Shown: positions 23,851-34,935, numbered from the stretch's first letter. The stretch is DNA of 64,000 nt from Rosellinia necatrix (GCA_021209875.1 JAGYVD010000010.1:1178001-1242000), one strand, 5' to 3'. The notes: generated by a model from the sequence alone, not told the origin. A program made the numbers and translations.

Positions 23851-25491
23851 ATGAGTTCCTTCGCATCAAAACGAAAGGCGCGGAAGATTACCGTCCAGGA
23901 CGATGAAGAGCCCCCTCCGATCGAGGCTCTAAACCCCCCGCCCGAACCCCAAGAACCGGCCCTGGAACCTACATTCAAGAGTCGGAAGCCGTTCAAACAA
24001 TCCTCACTGCGTAAAAGCGTCAAGTTCGGGGATGAAACCCTGCAAGAAGATGCGAAGGCGCGGAATAGCACAGACGAAGCCGCGGGAGACCACAAAGACG
24101 ACGGTACGCCGGTACGGATACGGCCCTCAACTATTAAATCCGGGGTTGCAAAGTCTAAGAAGCGGCAATCTAGCTCACGGTTGTCTTTTGGGCCGAGTGA
24201 AACAACGGCTGGGGGCGATGATGACGACGATGCGATGATACTCGGCGAAGGGGCGCCGGTAGCCCCTACGACTGAGAAACATGCCTACGAAAAGAGCATT
24301 CCCAAGAACCTGCCATTCAACCTGCTCTCCGTTCGATTCATGGAAGGCGACGATGACCGGCCCAGGTACAGCAAAGAATATCTCTCCGAGCTACAATCCG
24401 CAACGCCAAATACGCCGCAAGATCTCTCCAAATTATACATCGCATCGGAAGAGGATGAAATGTCCCTCGATCCTTCCGAGCTCGAAGGCGCCATGATCGT
24501 CGACACATCTACGTCCGTGTCCACGTCTTTAGCCGCCGGCCCCACGACAACAACGACAGCGTCCATATTGACAGAGGCCGAAATACGGGAGAAGAAAGAG
24601 AGGCGGGCGCGTTTCGCAAAGCAAAAGGGTAGTAGAGATACGGAGGATTTCATCTCGCTGTCCGACGACGACAACAATCGCAACAACGACGAGCGGGGCG
24701 CGGGGGATTCCTACTTGACCATGTTATGGCGGAGGAGCGGCGGCGGCAAATCAGACACGCGGCTCGTGGCCGAGGACGAGGACCTGGGCGAGGGGTTCGA
24801 CGAGTTCGTCGAGGACGGCGGCCTGTCGCTGGGCCGGAAGGCGGAGCGCGAGGCGCGGCGGCGGCACCGCGCCGAGATGGCGTCGATGATCTTCGCCGCT
24901 GAAGGGGGGTCGGACGGCGACGCGGCCGCGGCCTCGGACGACTCCGAGGCCGAGCGGCGGGCCGCGTTCGAGGCGGCGCAGACGCGCGCCGGCATGGACG
25001 GCCTCGCCGAGGAGCGCGAGCAGCAGCGCCGGAAGCGCCTCGGCGACGCCCGCGAGGGCGTCGTCCCCGTCCCCGCGCGCATCGCCCCACTCCCGGACCT
25101 CAGCGTCCTCGTCGAGGCCTTCAAGGCCCGCATGCGCCAGAAGGAGGCCGACCTCGTCCGCCTGCGCGCCCACCTCGCCGCCCTCCGCGCCGAGCGTGAG
25201 GGCGTCCTCCGCAGGGAACCCGAGGTCCAGAGGCTGCTGGACGATGCCGGCGAGCGCTACCGCGCCCTCATGATGCCCGGTGCCGGTGCCGACGGAAACG
25301 GCGACGGTAAAGGCCACCTCGCGGAAAACAACAACAACAACAACAACAACAACACGAAAGGGGAAGGTGCCGCGGCCGCGGCGGCCAGGACGTTATTAGA
25401 TCAGTTTAGAGATGACCCCGGGACACCCGTGGGCCGTGGCTTGGAGAGTCTCGGGACGACGCCCGTGAGGCAGGCGCAGATGGAATTATGA
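23851..25491 (+). CDS. Nineteen-complex-related protein 2 (Ntr2)-like splicing factor
   Basis: A single exon of 546 residues beginning MSSFASKRKARKITVQDDEE. The conserved N-terminal phrase FKSRKPFKQSSLRKSVKF (about residues 43-60) and the later KNLPFNLLSVRFMEGDDDRPRYSKEYL region fit the fungal NTR2 family. In yeast Ntr2 joins Ntr1 and the helicase Prp43 to take apart the spliceosome after splicing, so a nuclear role is expected. The middle has acidic patches and Lys/Arg/Glu-rich helices, including EKKERRARFAKQKG. A probable coiled coil lies at about residues 415-470. Near residue 492 there is a run of about nine Asn encoded by (AAC)n. The second half of the gene (about 24740-25320) is much more GC-rich than the first. 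The assignment rests on remembered family resemblance, so the name is less certain than the gene. Confidence 0.8.
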   Translation: MSSFASKRKARKITVQDDEEPPPIEALNPPPEPQEPALEPTFKSRKPFKQSSLRKSVKFGDETLQEDAKARNSTDEAAGDHKDDGTPVRIRPSTIKSGVAKSKKRQSSSRLSFGPSETTAGGDDDDDAMILGEGAPVAPTTEKHAYEKSIPKNLPFNLLSVRFMEGDDDRPRYSKEYLSELQSATPNTPQDLSKLYIASEEDEMSLDPSELEGAMIVDTSTSVSTSLAAGPTTTTTASILTEAEIREKKERRARFAKQKGSRDTEDFISLSDDDNNRNNDERGAGDSYLTMLWRRSGGGKSDTRLVAEDEDLGEGFDEFVEDGGLSLGRKAEREARRRHRAEMASMIFAAEGGSDGDAAAASDDSEAERRAAFEAAQTRAGMDGLAEEREQQRRKRLGDAREGVVPVPARIAPLPDLSVLVEAFKARMRQKEADLVRLRAHLAALRAEREGVLRREPEVQRLLDDAGERYRALMMPGAGADGNGDGKGHLAENNNNNNNNNTKGEGAAAAAARTLLDQFRDDPGTPVGRGLESLGTTPVRQAQMEL

Positions 25492-26003
25492 TACCCCCAC
25501 CTCTATTATGTTAATAAGAGATTTATTATTATTTTATTTTATTTTTTTCCACTTGGGACCATGAACAAACAAACGAACAAACAAGAACAAAATGCTAGAA
25601 AAGAGCCGAAATCATGATCTTTGTTGTTTCGATTCGTTTCTATATGATATGAAAACCTGCAAAAAAAAAAAAAGGGCCATAATTCCATGTAGTTAGTTAG
25701 TTGTAGGAACGAGAAACATTACTAGCGGTTTGTCGCCATAAAGCCCTCTCTCTCTCTCTCCTATATCAATACATATTGATACACCGGTAATTCATTACCA
25801 AAACCCATGCCAACCGACTTTCCTCCTGCCCTCTAGCATAGGCTAATTCGACCACCGGGACCTGTAAGCCCCGAGTCTCCTCTCTTCCGATCCGATGCCC
25901 ATTCCCTGCCTGCTTTCACGGAAAGCCTGGGGTTTCCCCTTCCGGGGAGGGTTCGCCTTGAAGAGAGCCCATTGAATGCATGCGTTCTATATATCGGCCT
26001 CCG
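25492..26003. other. Convergent 3' intergenic gap
   Basis: The gap between the stop codons of the Ntr2-like and Vps3844 genes, which face each other. It is T- and A-rich just after 25500 (ATTATTATTTTATTTT), consistent with 3' end formation of the Ntr2-like gene. It also has a poly-A run near 25661 and a CT run near 25747-25761. No gene seen. Confidence 0.6.
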
Positions 26004-27219
26004 TTACTTGGACCTCGACACGCCGGCACCGATGACGCCGGGCAGTTTCTCCTCGCCGACGGTGAAGAGCAGGCCGATGGAGAAGGCGACGGTGGCGACG
26101 AGGGCGATGGTGACGCCGGCGAAGAGCCAGAAGGTGGTGCTGATGTCCTGCTTCTGGCAGGTGGCGCCGCCCCAGCTGTACAACCGCGTGTGGCCCCTGT
26201 CGTCCTCCTCGATGGTCTTCTTGCACTGGCAGTAGAAGCACGAGTTGTCGGTGTTGTCCTTGGCCCAGCGGTCCCTGCACTCGCCGTGGCCGGAGCACGA
26301 GCTCGTGGCGGTCTCGCAGGCGTTCTGGGACGCGTAGCAGTACGGCACCGTCGTGGGGCGGCCGGCGAACGCGTCGAAGGCCTTCTCGCCGCCCGACTTG
26401 TGGGTACTCGACACGAACGTGGTGTCCGACGCCGAGCCGGTCGTCACTCTCCCCTTCTGGAACTGGAGCTGGCGCCGACGGAGCTCGTCGCTGTCGGAGG
26501 AGGGCGAGGATCCGTCGAGGAACACGATGGTCGTCTCCATTAGCCCTGCATTCGCGTATGATTCCAGGGCTGCGAGGTTGGCGCCGAGTTCTTTGATCAT
26601 ATTGCTATTCTGTACGCATAGAGGTTAGGGGCTTGTTTTATTTTTACGGCTTCTTGGGGATTGGCGTGGGTAGAGGGCTATTAATTACCTTTGTCACGTC
26701 GTATTGTAGATACTGTGTCTCGCCGCTCCAGCATCTGCTCGACTCGGCCTTGGGGTTGATGGACGATGCAAAGGTGCAGCGTGAGCTGACTTTGGCGGGT
26801 AATCGGCCAAGGCCGGGCGCTGTAAAGGCAATCGGCACGCGGGGCATGGCAGCCTTGAGCTTCTTGTTCTGAGTGGGGGTGACGCCTGAGAAGGCGATGA
26901 CGAGTTGCTTCGGTTCGTCGGCGCCTTCCCCATCGAACAGAGGTCGGATGGGCTTCGCGAACTGGTTGAGATATGAGATGGCCTCATCGTCGCCTAGCGA
27001 TTGTGGGATCTGGCCCAGAGCTGATGGCTGGCCTGGCGAGCTGAGGCGCTGGAGGAGGATAGCTTCGGCGAGAGAGTCCGGTATCGACGGAGGAGGGCTG
27101 GATGATGTGGTCTGCTTGGTGTGTCGGAGCATGTAGGCTTCGGCGTGTTGGGGTGCTGCTGCTGAGTCGGCAGCAGCCACGCCAGCCAGTGCTGGCAGCA
27201 AGAAGCTGTTAAGCTTCAT
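26004..27219 (-). CDS. Vps3844 / DUF3844-type vacuolar-ER membrane protein
   Basis: Two exons on the minus strand, 27219-26689 and 26609-26004, joined across a 79-nt intron (GTAATT donor, CAG acceptor), giving 378 residues. It starts MKLNSFLLPALAGVAAADS, a signal peptide. The large lumenal part contains LVIAFSGVTP and a Ser-rich region. The C-terminal DUF3844 domain has a Cys-rich EGF-like stretch, with CYASQNACETATSSCSGHG then DNSCFYCQCKK, followed by one membrane helix near the end (FWLFAGVTIALVATVAFSIG) and a short tail ending GVSRSK. The domain is known from fungal proteins linked to vacuolar sorting; the molecular task is not established. It is divergent from the gene starting at 28271, with about 1 kb between them. 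Confidence 0.88.
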
Positions 27220-28131
27220 CTTAGGCGGCTTATATGCGGCCTCAAGTTGATTGTTGATTGCTGGTCGTGCCGTATAGTCAAGTCAAGCGGATGGGACGAA
27301 TTCAGGGCGATTCCAGCCTCCGCAATGGCGATGAGGATTAGGTTCGATATGGCTTGGTAGTTAGTTATCTACAGAAGCTCAGATACGTACGTACTACCTA
27401 AGGTACCTAGGTAGGTTAGCACGGTATCAAACCGGGTGTGGAGACTTCCAGGCCCAGGCACCCACCAATCATACGGTAACTCAATCAATGGCACGTGATA
27501 AACGTATAACGTACTGTAATCGGTAGTTACCTAAAGTATATATATCTGGTGGGTTACCTACGGAGTAAGTAAATACTCTGAATTCTCCTAAGTGAAATTC
27601 GTAAAAGTCTACCTCATAGTAGGCAAGTGCTTAGGTATATTATTTCCATTCGCCCAGCCGTTTCCTGAGGTTATAGAAATATTCAGCTGCACACAGGTAA
27701 TGTGATAGTGCCACGAGCCAGTAAAATACGGTATATGTAGCCTGCACTTTCCCCCAAATCAAGTTTCATGTCCCTATAACTAAGTAGGTACTTAGGTAAT
27801 TATCCACTCTTTCTTGGTAAATGTTACACCCCTGTCCTTTAGCACCTATTTTGCTACTATGTTAAGTACTTACATAGGTATGTACATATTTAGGTAACGG
27901 GCAGGTGGGTATAATTAATGTTCCCGAGGGGTCCAGTCGGCGCTACTGTTGGAAAGATTGATCAGACGGCCTTCCAACCGGCCTTCTAACCGGCCATCTA
28001 TCTGCCTATCCATCCAGCCAGCGAGGTTTACTTGCAACCAGCACGCGGCAGCCTGCTTTCGTGCCACTTTCTCTTTTTCTTTAAGCTTAAATTAGCATCC
28101 TTAACAACTACTTAGGCACCGCGCAACCTGT

Positions 28132-28165
28132 CCCTACGATCCCTACGATCCCTACGAACCCTACA
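28132..28165. repeat. CCCTACGATC decamer repeat
   Basis: Three to four tandem units of CCCTACGATC, the last altered to CCCTACGAAC and CCCTACAAAC. It lies about 110 bp upstream of the start at 28271. Confidence 0.75.
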
Positions 28166-28196
28166 AACCGCCGGAACAGCGCCTAGTCGACAGCTT

Positions 28197-28212
28197 CCGC
28201 GCGCGCGCGCGA
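28197..28212. repeat. (GC)n dinucleotide run
   Basis: CGCGCGCGCGCGCG occurs about 60 bp upstream of the ATG at 28271. Alternating GC of this length is unusual in the window and could adopt Z-form DNA, which is inference. Confidence 0.7.
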
Positions 28213-28270
28213 GGAGTGTCTTCCCTACCTCCGGCGGCCGGCGAGTGGCGCGCCTCGTAGTCTGCCCGCC

Positions 28271-29690
28271 ATGCTTCGACGACTTCGTCCGCCAAGGGCC
28301 GTCGCCTCCCTTGGCCCTCGACGCTATTCCACTAGACCCCCCGGACCTGCAGTCGTCCAGGTACAACGGGTTCGGTTTCTGTGGAAGCGACCCAAGATCT
28401 CGTACGCACACCATTCACGCCCCTCCCACTCTACACCTGCCTTGCCTTCTCTTCTAACCCGTCCCCCGGTAGCACCGTTCTCGTTACCGTCGGCACCACC
28501 TATGCTCTTTACGAGATCCTCATGCACACCCTGGTTCTCTTGATCGACGAGGAGGACTTGGAAGACATAACCGAGGAGGAGCGCGAGGAACTCGAGCAAC
28601 CCGTTTTCATCCCGTTTCCGGGCTTCACACGGATGGTTCAGCCGCGGCCGTACCGAAGCACAGATCCCGAATGGCAGACCTACGCGAAAGTTAGTAAGGA
28701 TAAGGAGCTCCTAAGGTCGATACGAGGTAGGCATATTCGAAGCACCGCGCAAGCATTCACACCAGCTGACTTACATAATAGGTTCTCTCGCCGAGATGGC
28801 ACGCCGTATGGTTGCCACCTTCCCACAATTTAAGAACCAAGCGAACATCTCTAAGTATTGGCTCGATATCCAATATCCGCCCAATCCACCTCCATCCTTC
28901 GTTCGACAAGGGTACAATCCTCATTCGCTATCCCCCCCCCGCGATGCCATTAGACTAACACATGCGCAGCCTCTCACTTGGTGGTGGAAATGGTATTGCG
29001 TGGGCGGAACAACCCGTGGAGCCTCTCGCCGTCTTCTGGACAAGGCAAGCCCTTTGGCCCTCGGCCCTCGCAGTGGCACTATGGAGCTTTACGAGTACGC
29101 TGGTGACACAAAACGTCATGTCGATTGCGAAGTTTTTTAGGCACGAGCCTCCAACAGACCCCCTCACCAACATGCAACAGACCATAGAAAAGATTCATCA
29201 GCAGATGAAGAAACAATCTGGGAAGCCTGGATCAGTTTCACCCCCAATACCTGCCCCGGGTGGGACGGGTGAGGCGGGTGAGATGGACGAGGGGCCGGCT
29301 ACCGGTCCGCTGCCCCCTATAGATAAAAGGCCCGCGGCGGGGACGACGACGACGCCGGAGACCCTAAGCACAGGAGCTGGCATGGACAATGACACGTCAA
29401 ATGCGGTGAGCCTGAAAGACCTGTACATGATTCGCACGGTGCAGGAACACACAAGTGGCCCTTGGGATAGCTTCAAGAAGAGTTTGGTACAAAAATGGCG
29501 CAGGCCACAAGCTTTTCCTCCCCGAGGGTCAATACGTGTGTCTGGCCTTGTCGAGATCAACGTCCCTACTGCTATCGTAACCCTAGATTGTATCGCCTGG
29601 TGGGATCCCCAGACCGCGGCATTTGATCCAAAAACAACAACCATTCGGTTAAGGACAGTACGTCCGAAGATACAATCGCCGATGGGCTAG
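28271..29690 (+). CDS. Conserved fungal protein, probably mitochondrial, function unknown
   Basis: Four exons: 28271-28401, 28473-28726, 28782-28911 and 28970-29690, with every junction keeping frame, giving 411 residues. The N-terminus MLRRLRPPRAVASLGPRRYS is rich in Arg, Ala and Ser and lacks acidic residues, as in a mitochondrial targeting peptide. A hydrophobic segment follows (STVLVTVGTTYALYEILMHTLVLL, about residues 44-67), then an acidic patch (DEEDLEDITEEEREELE) and FIPFPGF. A second hydrophobic stretch (WPSALAVALWSFTSTLV) lies around residue 200. A Pro/Gly/Thr-rich linker leads to a C-terminal domain with SIRVSGLVEINVPTAIVTLD. Two membrane segments plus a presequence suggest the inner mitochondrial membrane, which is inference. 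I do not recognise the family and assign no function. Confidence 0.75.
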
Positions 29691-31585
29691 CGTGTGTTTG
29701 AGTATATGGTAGGATAAAATTAGTACAACGCGGCGTTGACTTGGTTCGTACATTACAACTGGCGTTTGGAAGAGGTGGCATCAACTTGTGGGAATTTGCA
29801 AGGCGCCCCCCGGATGCGATTGGAGACGGCTCAGCCATGCATACCACCGCGTGTGGCCATTGGTTGGCTTTGATTTATCCCGGAATAGATATATAGCTTA
29901 GCAAGCGAACTCGATGAGCATTGAGAAAGAGCTTCACAGTAATGTCATAGGACCTGAGATGAGGAAAGCCTCCCTGCTGATATACCCCTGAGTTTTAGAC
30001 CTCGTTTCCTGAAGTTAGCATTCCCTATACGACCTGTCGGAAGAGACCCCCCTCCTCATAGTTTGGTTTACTATAAATGTCTCTAGATGTTTCAAGTGCC
30101 TTAGGTTAGCTACGTACAAGAAACTGGGGCGACCATGATTTAGATTTTGTTTGTTAGTTGAGCACGTCATACGGATAGCCAAGTACTCGTTAAACGGGAT
30201 GACTTCCCATCCATATAATGGCTAAGCGCATAAAAACAAACTGTACCTTGGTGTCATCTCCTCCTAATGTAACGCCTTAGTCTGAGTATTCTCAGACACT
30301 GCCATTACATGGGTAGTTATAGAGAGCGCATATTGTACCACGGCTTCTCGCTTGAACCTAGTAACCCTCTATAGGGAACCTCAAGGAAAAGAGGTCGGAA
30401 ATGTAACCGTTCAAAAGCACGAACTCTGTCAAAAACGCCTTAAGCCGTCTCTTGGGGTCTAGGTCTCGAAGCATTATCGGGACTACAGCGAGAAGTTGAC
30501 GCAACGGCTGCCATCGGCATGTTAATGGCGATCATATTCAACGTAAAGATGGGCACTAGCATGAACGACACTCTGTCACATCGTAGACCGATAGCCCATG
30601 ATAAGTTTTCGCAACTCGACAAACATAAGAGCGGTACCCATAGAGCTATAGACGAAAAGAAAACTGGCTGGGGTGGCTTTCGCGAGACCAAAGGAGAGGA
30701 GCAATCTGTCTCTGGAGTATTATGATCAACATCTCTCACTAGAAAATGAAATGTGGGAAATTTGGGTGAACAGGAAACCTTTATTGAAATAGAAAATCTG
30801 GTCAATGTAATGTTTACCTAGCCAGACCTTCTAGGCACACATGGTAAGGATGGCAGAGAGAAATGAGAAGTGTAAAGACGCGATAGCGGTATTCAACCAC
30901 TTGAGTTCTGGATATTGTAAGCCCCTTTCTTTTCTATGTACCACAGTTCCGTAGCAGAAGTAGACGCTTCGAACTGAGTACCGGGAGGAGTCTTCTGCTA
31001 AATTAGCACTCGGGAAATTGTCAGACCTTGATTTTCTTTTACATATTTATACCAAGATTACTACTTGCTCAACATCCTGGGGCGCCTTTTTTATCCAGCT
31101 ATCATATGCGACATCCCATAATTGTAAACAATGAGCCTGGGCTATAACAGCTCGTCTAACCCCTTTGTTCTCGTCCACCGCAGTACTAGTTCGTTGGGCA
31201 TAACGGACCTTCTGCCTAGCGCTGATCATTCCAGTACACATGACATTTATAATTAATTTGAAATAACTTGATAAGACTCAATTCTCAATTTGGTATCCTC
31301 TTACTGGCTAGGGGAACCTGTAAAGTTGACTCTCTATCGTAGAAAGTTCTCAGGCGAGAAATCGCAACGATGGTAGCGAGAGAGTATAGAGCGTGGAACC
31401 GACAAGATTTATACTTGAGGGATAGACAATTCATCGCGGATGTATTATAATTGACGTCCCATCCCCGCGACGGGACTTGAATGACAGGATATCATTAAAA
31501 AGGCCTCAAGACCAACCACCCTAAACCACCATTGTTAACAACCCTCCTCCCCCCAATTCCCACTGCCCGTTCCCCACACCGTCCT
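29691..31585. other. Intergenic, no gene recognised
   Basis: About 1.9 kb of mostly AT-rich DNA between convergent genes (28271 gene rightward, dehydroquinase leftward). The longest frame, 30440-30805 on the minus strand, has no recognisable domain and no splice partners. No transposon end was seen. Confidence 0.5.
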
Positions 31586-32044
31586 TCACAACTTCGCCTT
31601 CCCAATCTTCATGCGCTGGGCGGCGAAGCCGACGGCGGCGGTGTAGCCGTAGGTGCCGAGGCCGCAGATGACGGCGACGGCCTTGTCCTGGAGGTAGGAG
31701 TGGCGGCGGAAGGGCTCGCGGGCGTGGACGTTGGTGAGGTGCAGCTCGACGAAGGGGATGCCGACGGCGAGCAGGGCGTCGCGGACGGCGACGCTCGTGT
31801 GGGTCAGGGCGCCCGGGTTGATGACGATGGCGTCGACGCCCCCCGCGCGCGCCGCCTGGATCCGGTCCACGATCGCCCCCTCGTGGTTCGACTGGAAGCT
31901 CTGCAGCGCCGCGCCGAGCGACGAGGCGTGCGCCGACGCCGACGACACCACGTCCGCCAGCGTCGCGCTGCCGTACAGCTCCGGCTCCCGCGTCCCCAGC
32001 AGGTTGAGGTTCGGCCCGTTGATCAGGAGGATCGTTCGCGGCAT
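31586..32044 (-). CDS. Type II 3-dehydroquinate dehydratase (catabolic dehydroquinase)
   Basis: A single exon of 152 residues, the normal length for the small dodecameric type II enzyme. It starts [17 protein letters not shown], which carries the conserved NGPNLNLLG loop. The catalytic Tyr lies in EPELYG (Tyr24) and a conserved His in SNHEG (His54). [18 protein letters not shown] and [15 protein letters not shown] complete the active-site signature. It converts 3-dehydroquinate to 3-dehydroshikimate. In filamentous fungi this inducible form serves quinate catabolism (QutE, qa-2), while the shikimate route uses the AROM pentafunctional protein. No other quinate gene lies near it here, so it stands apart from a qa/qut cluster. 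An upstream extension of the frame beyond this ATG is ignored because family members start here. Confidence 0.95.
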   Translation of the reverse strand: MPRTILLINGPNLNLLGTREPELYGSATLADVVSSASAHASSLGAALQSFQSNHEGAIVDRIQAARAGGVDAIVINPGALTHTSVAVRDALLAVGIPFVELHLTNVHAREPFRRHSYLQDKAVAVICGLGTYGYTAAVGFAAQRMKIGKAKL

Positions 32045-33581
32045 GGCTGGGTGAGAGAGAGAGAGATAGATGGATTGGAGCAGGTAGTGTAAGTGATTGT
32101 TAGTATTTAGGTGAACGAGACAAGGGTGTTTATGCGGGATCAGTCTCTCTCTCTCTCGCTGTTGGGTTGGTTGTTCAGGGCTGATCCTGGGGGAGCTGGG
32201 GTTATTTTGGTTTTTTTGTGACGGGAGGTTTCGAAGCATAATCTCGGCTCCTCGCGGGGAATGGCCATCTTTGACCTCTGGCTCGCCGTGCCGGGAAATA
32301 CATGTGCCTGGGATATGGTTCTGTACATGACGGGTTGATGGGAAACGACGCTCCACCGGTCCGCATCCATAGGCGCGGAGAAAACCTGGGGAAAAAGACT
32401 GATCCGCGAGGATGCATGCGAGTAGCTATATTGCGTATGAGTAATAACACCGTATCTTCCGTATATTCCATATATCCTGTATATCCTGTATATCCCGTAT
32501 GTCCTGTATATCGCGACGTGTTTTTTACCGTCGTCATTCCAGGAAGCAACGAAAGGAAGAAGTGATCAACCAGGCGAGGATGCCATATACCTAGCGACGT
32601 GTCTTCACATGTCGTCGTCCTTTATTGTATCGTCGTCTTGTGGCTGCGAGCTAGTCCAATGTGTGTGTGCCTCTCCCTCACTCACACCCTCACCCCTCTC
32701 TTTCTTTTGTTTCCTCTCATTGACACTTGTTGTGCGAATTGATAGCATTCTGTTAGTATGCGTATGATTCTATGTTGTCAACACAGCTTGCACGAGGATC
32801 GTCGTCGGGTGCTGTCCCCGACTCACCAACGGCGTCAATGCATGCAGATATTTAAACGCCACCCATTTTATTGATAGCCGGTAGGTGGCACACCCACTAG
32901 ATGGTATCTTACCCAGCCTCAATGAATCGGAACCGGAAGATGCACTCGGGAAGTCATGCGTTATTATCCCAAGCCTTGTCCTCTCTTGGGTCATGATTGG
33001 TATTGGACCCAACATCTCAAGGATAGGTATTGTCCGTTCGTACTTATCAAAAACAGTACTATCAAAGTTTATTTGAAGTTGCTTTCCGCTAGAATTCTCT
33101 AAGATGGAGCTTCACTGTTCAATTGTCAATTGTCAATTGTGATAGAGCCAGGGTTGAGATGTGGGGTTCATATCGGCAGCTAAGCTATGAGCTTCTTCCT
33201 CGGCATGCACACCTACCTTGCTTAGGTGGTAGCAGAGCTCCCATTCGGAACAATATAGGGCACTTGAAAGCTGAGACTGCCTCCGATACGATGTTACCTC
33301 AGCCTGATAAATATTAGGAAATTGGATAGATTCTTTTGTTCCCCTTTCTTCCTCCTCTTTGGTGCTTTTTCCCACCACGTTAAAAAAACATCGGATTCGT
33401 GGTACTATATTAGACTGATAAGTACGAGTACGATACGGTCAGCCACACCGCCACCATTCCCGCAACAACGGGGGGGTTTGAGCGAAACCGGCAAGCGGCT
33501 TTTCTTGCACCTGAGGGGGAGAATTCAATCACGAATTAGCACAGCTTAGGACCGCCAAGCAATTCACGGCCCTCTCTGAGA
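32045..33581. other. Divergent promoter region between dehydroquinase and alpha/beta hydrolase genes
   Basis: About 1.5 kb with a CT microsatellite near 32143-32158 (dehydroquinase leader) and the TATATCCTG minisatellite at 32461-32512. ATTGTCAATTGTCAATTGT near 33121-33139 is a short direct repeat. No gene recognised. Confidence 0.5.
32461..32512. repeat. TATATCCTG nonamer minisatellite
   Basis: Five to six units close to TATATCCTG (variants TATATTCCA, TATATCCCG, TATGTCCTG). A frame across it reads as YPVYPV repeats, but no gene supports it. Confidence 0.75.
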
Positions 33582-34935
33582 ATGCCTACCGTGACGTTTC
33601 CCGGCCGGCCACTCGCGTCGTATCCGGTCCTGAGCTTCTTCTACAAGATCCTATACTCGGGCACTATCCTCGCCCGTTTGCCGATATGGGCCATCAGCTT
33701 CTCTCTGTTCCGGCGCACGCGGCCGCTTCCTACAGTGAGTGATCTCTCGGCCTGTTTCTTCTTTATCCTACCTAGTCGTTCATTCATTCCTAAGGGTGTG
33801 AAAAAAAAAAAAATTCCTATGGGGATTTGGAACAATGTTTTCTACGAGTTTTTATATATCCACGAACCCTCCGCCGCCGCACCCTCTCAAGACGGCACAC
33901 GATTGACCTTGGCCATGGCAGTGGAGCTTCAAACAATCCATCATGCTCCGGCTCGTTACGGAGATGATCACCATGAGCTCCCGCACGGAGACGCCGGTGC
34001 CGCTGCACCTTGAGCCCGGGGAGGAGGGGGACCAGTGGGAGGAGCTCGGGCCCTTCCCGAGGGACATGTACCGCGGGCCGCTGGAGAGCGCGAGCGTCGA
34101 GCCCGCCACCATCGGGGGGACGTGGTACCCGCGCAGGCCGGCGGACGCCGCGAGCGCGGGGCCGGTGGTGCTGCACATCCACGGCGGCGCCTTCGTGATC
34201 GGCGACGGCCGCGGCCAGGCGTCGGGCCCCATGTTCGGCCTGTTCCTGAAGCACGGCGGGGTCGGGACGGTGTTCGCGCCGCAGTACCGGCTGTCGAGCC
34301 GGCCGACGTCGGCGCCGTTCCCGGCGGCGCTGCAGGACGCGCTGACGAGCTACCTGCACCTCGTGCGCACGCTCGGCGTGCCGGCGCGCGACGTCACGCT
34401 GTCCGGCGACAGCGCCGGCGGCAACCTCGTCGTCGCGCTGCTGCGGTACCTGGCGGAGCACGGGGCGGCGCTCGGCCTGTCGCCGCCGCGGTGCGCCGTC
34501 GCCCTGTCGCCCTGGGCCGCGCCGGCGCGCAGCCTCTGGCCCGCCGTCACCGTCACGAGCAACCCCAACTACGGCAGCGACTACCTCGGCACGGCGCTCT
34601 GCCGCTGGGGCGCCCGGGTGTACATCGGCGACGCCCCGCCGGACCACCCGTACATCTGCGCGCTCGGCCACCCCTTCGCCACGCCCGTGCCCCTGCTCGT
34701 CACCTTCGGCGGCGCCGAGATCCTGGCCGTCGACGGCGCCGAGTGGGCGCGCGAGATGGGGCGCGTCGAGGGTAACGAGCTCGAGGTCTACATCGAGCCC
34801 GGGGCCCCGCACGACACCGTCCTCGTCGGCCACCTCCTCGGCTTCGAGGAGAGCTCGGCGGCCGTCGCGCGGAAGATGGGGGCGTTTATCCGCGAGCATG
34901 CCGAGGAAGATGTCGAGGAAGATGCTGAAGAGTGA
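33582..34935 (+). CDS. Alpha/beta hydrolase fold-3 esterase (hormone-sensitive lipase type)
   Basis: Two exons, 33582-33734 and 33922-34935, joined across a 187-nt intron (GTGAGT donor, CAG acceptor), giving 388 residues. The N-terminus MPTVTFPGRPLASYPVL, then FFYKILYSGTILARLPIW, looks like a membrane-associating segment. Exon 2 begins WSFKQSIMLRLVTEM, a pattern common in fungal members. The oxyanion-hole motif HIHGGAF is near residue 134 and the nucleophile elbow GDSAGG near residue 212. A likely catalytic His lies in GAPHDTVLVGH near the end. Proteins of this family (Abhydrolase_3) hydrolyse carboxyl esters of small lipids, sterols or secondary metabolites. The true substrate cannot be read from the sequence. 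Exon 2 is strongly GC-rich, more so than exon 1, and ends in an acidic EEDVEEDAEE tail. Confidence 0.9.

Larger units (their letters stand above)
27220..28270. promoter_or_regulatory. Divergent promoter region between Vps3844 and the 28271 gene
   Basis: A gap of about 1.05 kb between two starts that point apart. It contains TAGGTA-type motifs near 27395-27417, an AT-rich centre, CCGGCCTTC and CCGGCCATC units near 27968-28000, and the CCCTACGATC and GC repeats close to the rightward start. No gene is seen. Confidence 0.5.

Noticed and set aside
30440..30805. 121-codon minus-strand frame with hydrophobic patches
   Set aside because: No recognised domain or splice partner; hydrophobic stretches arise easily in AT-rich DNA.
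31532..32092. 186-codon plus-strand frame
   Set aside because: It is antisense to the complete dehydroquinase gene.
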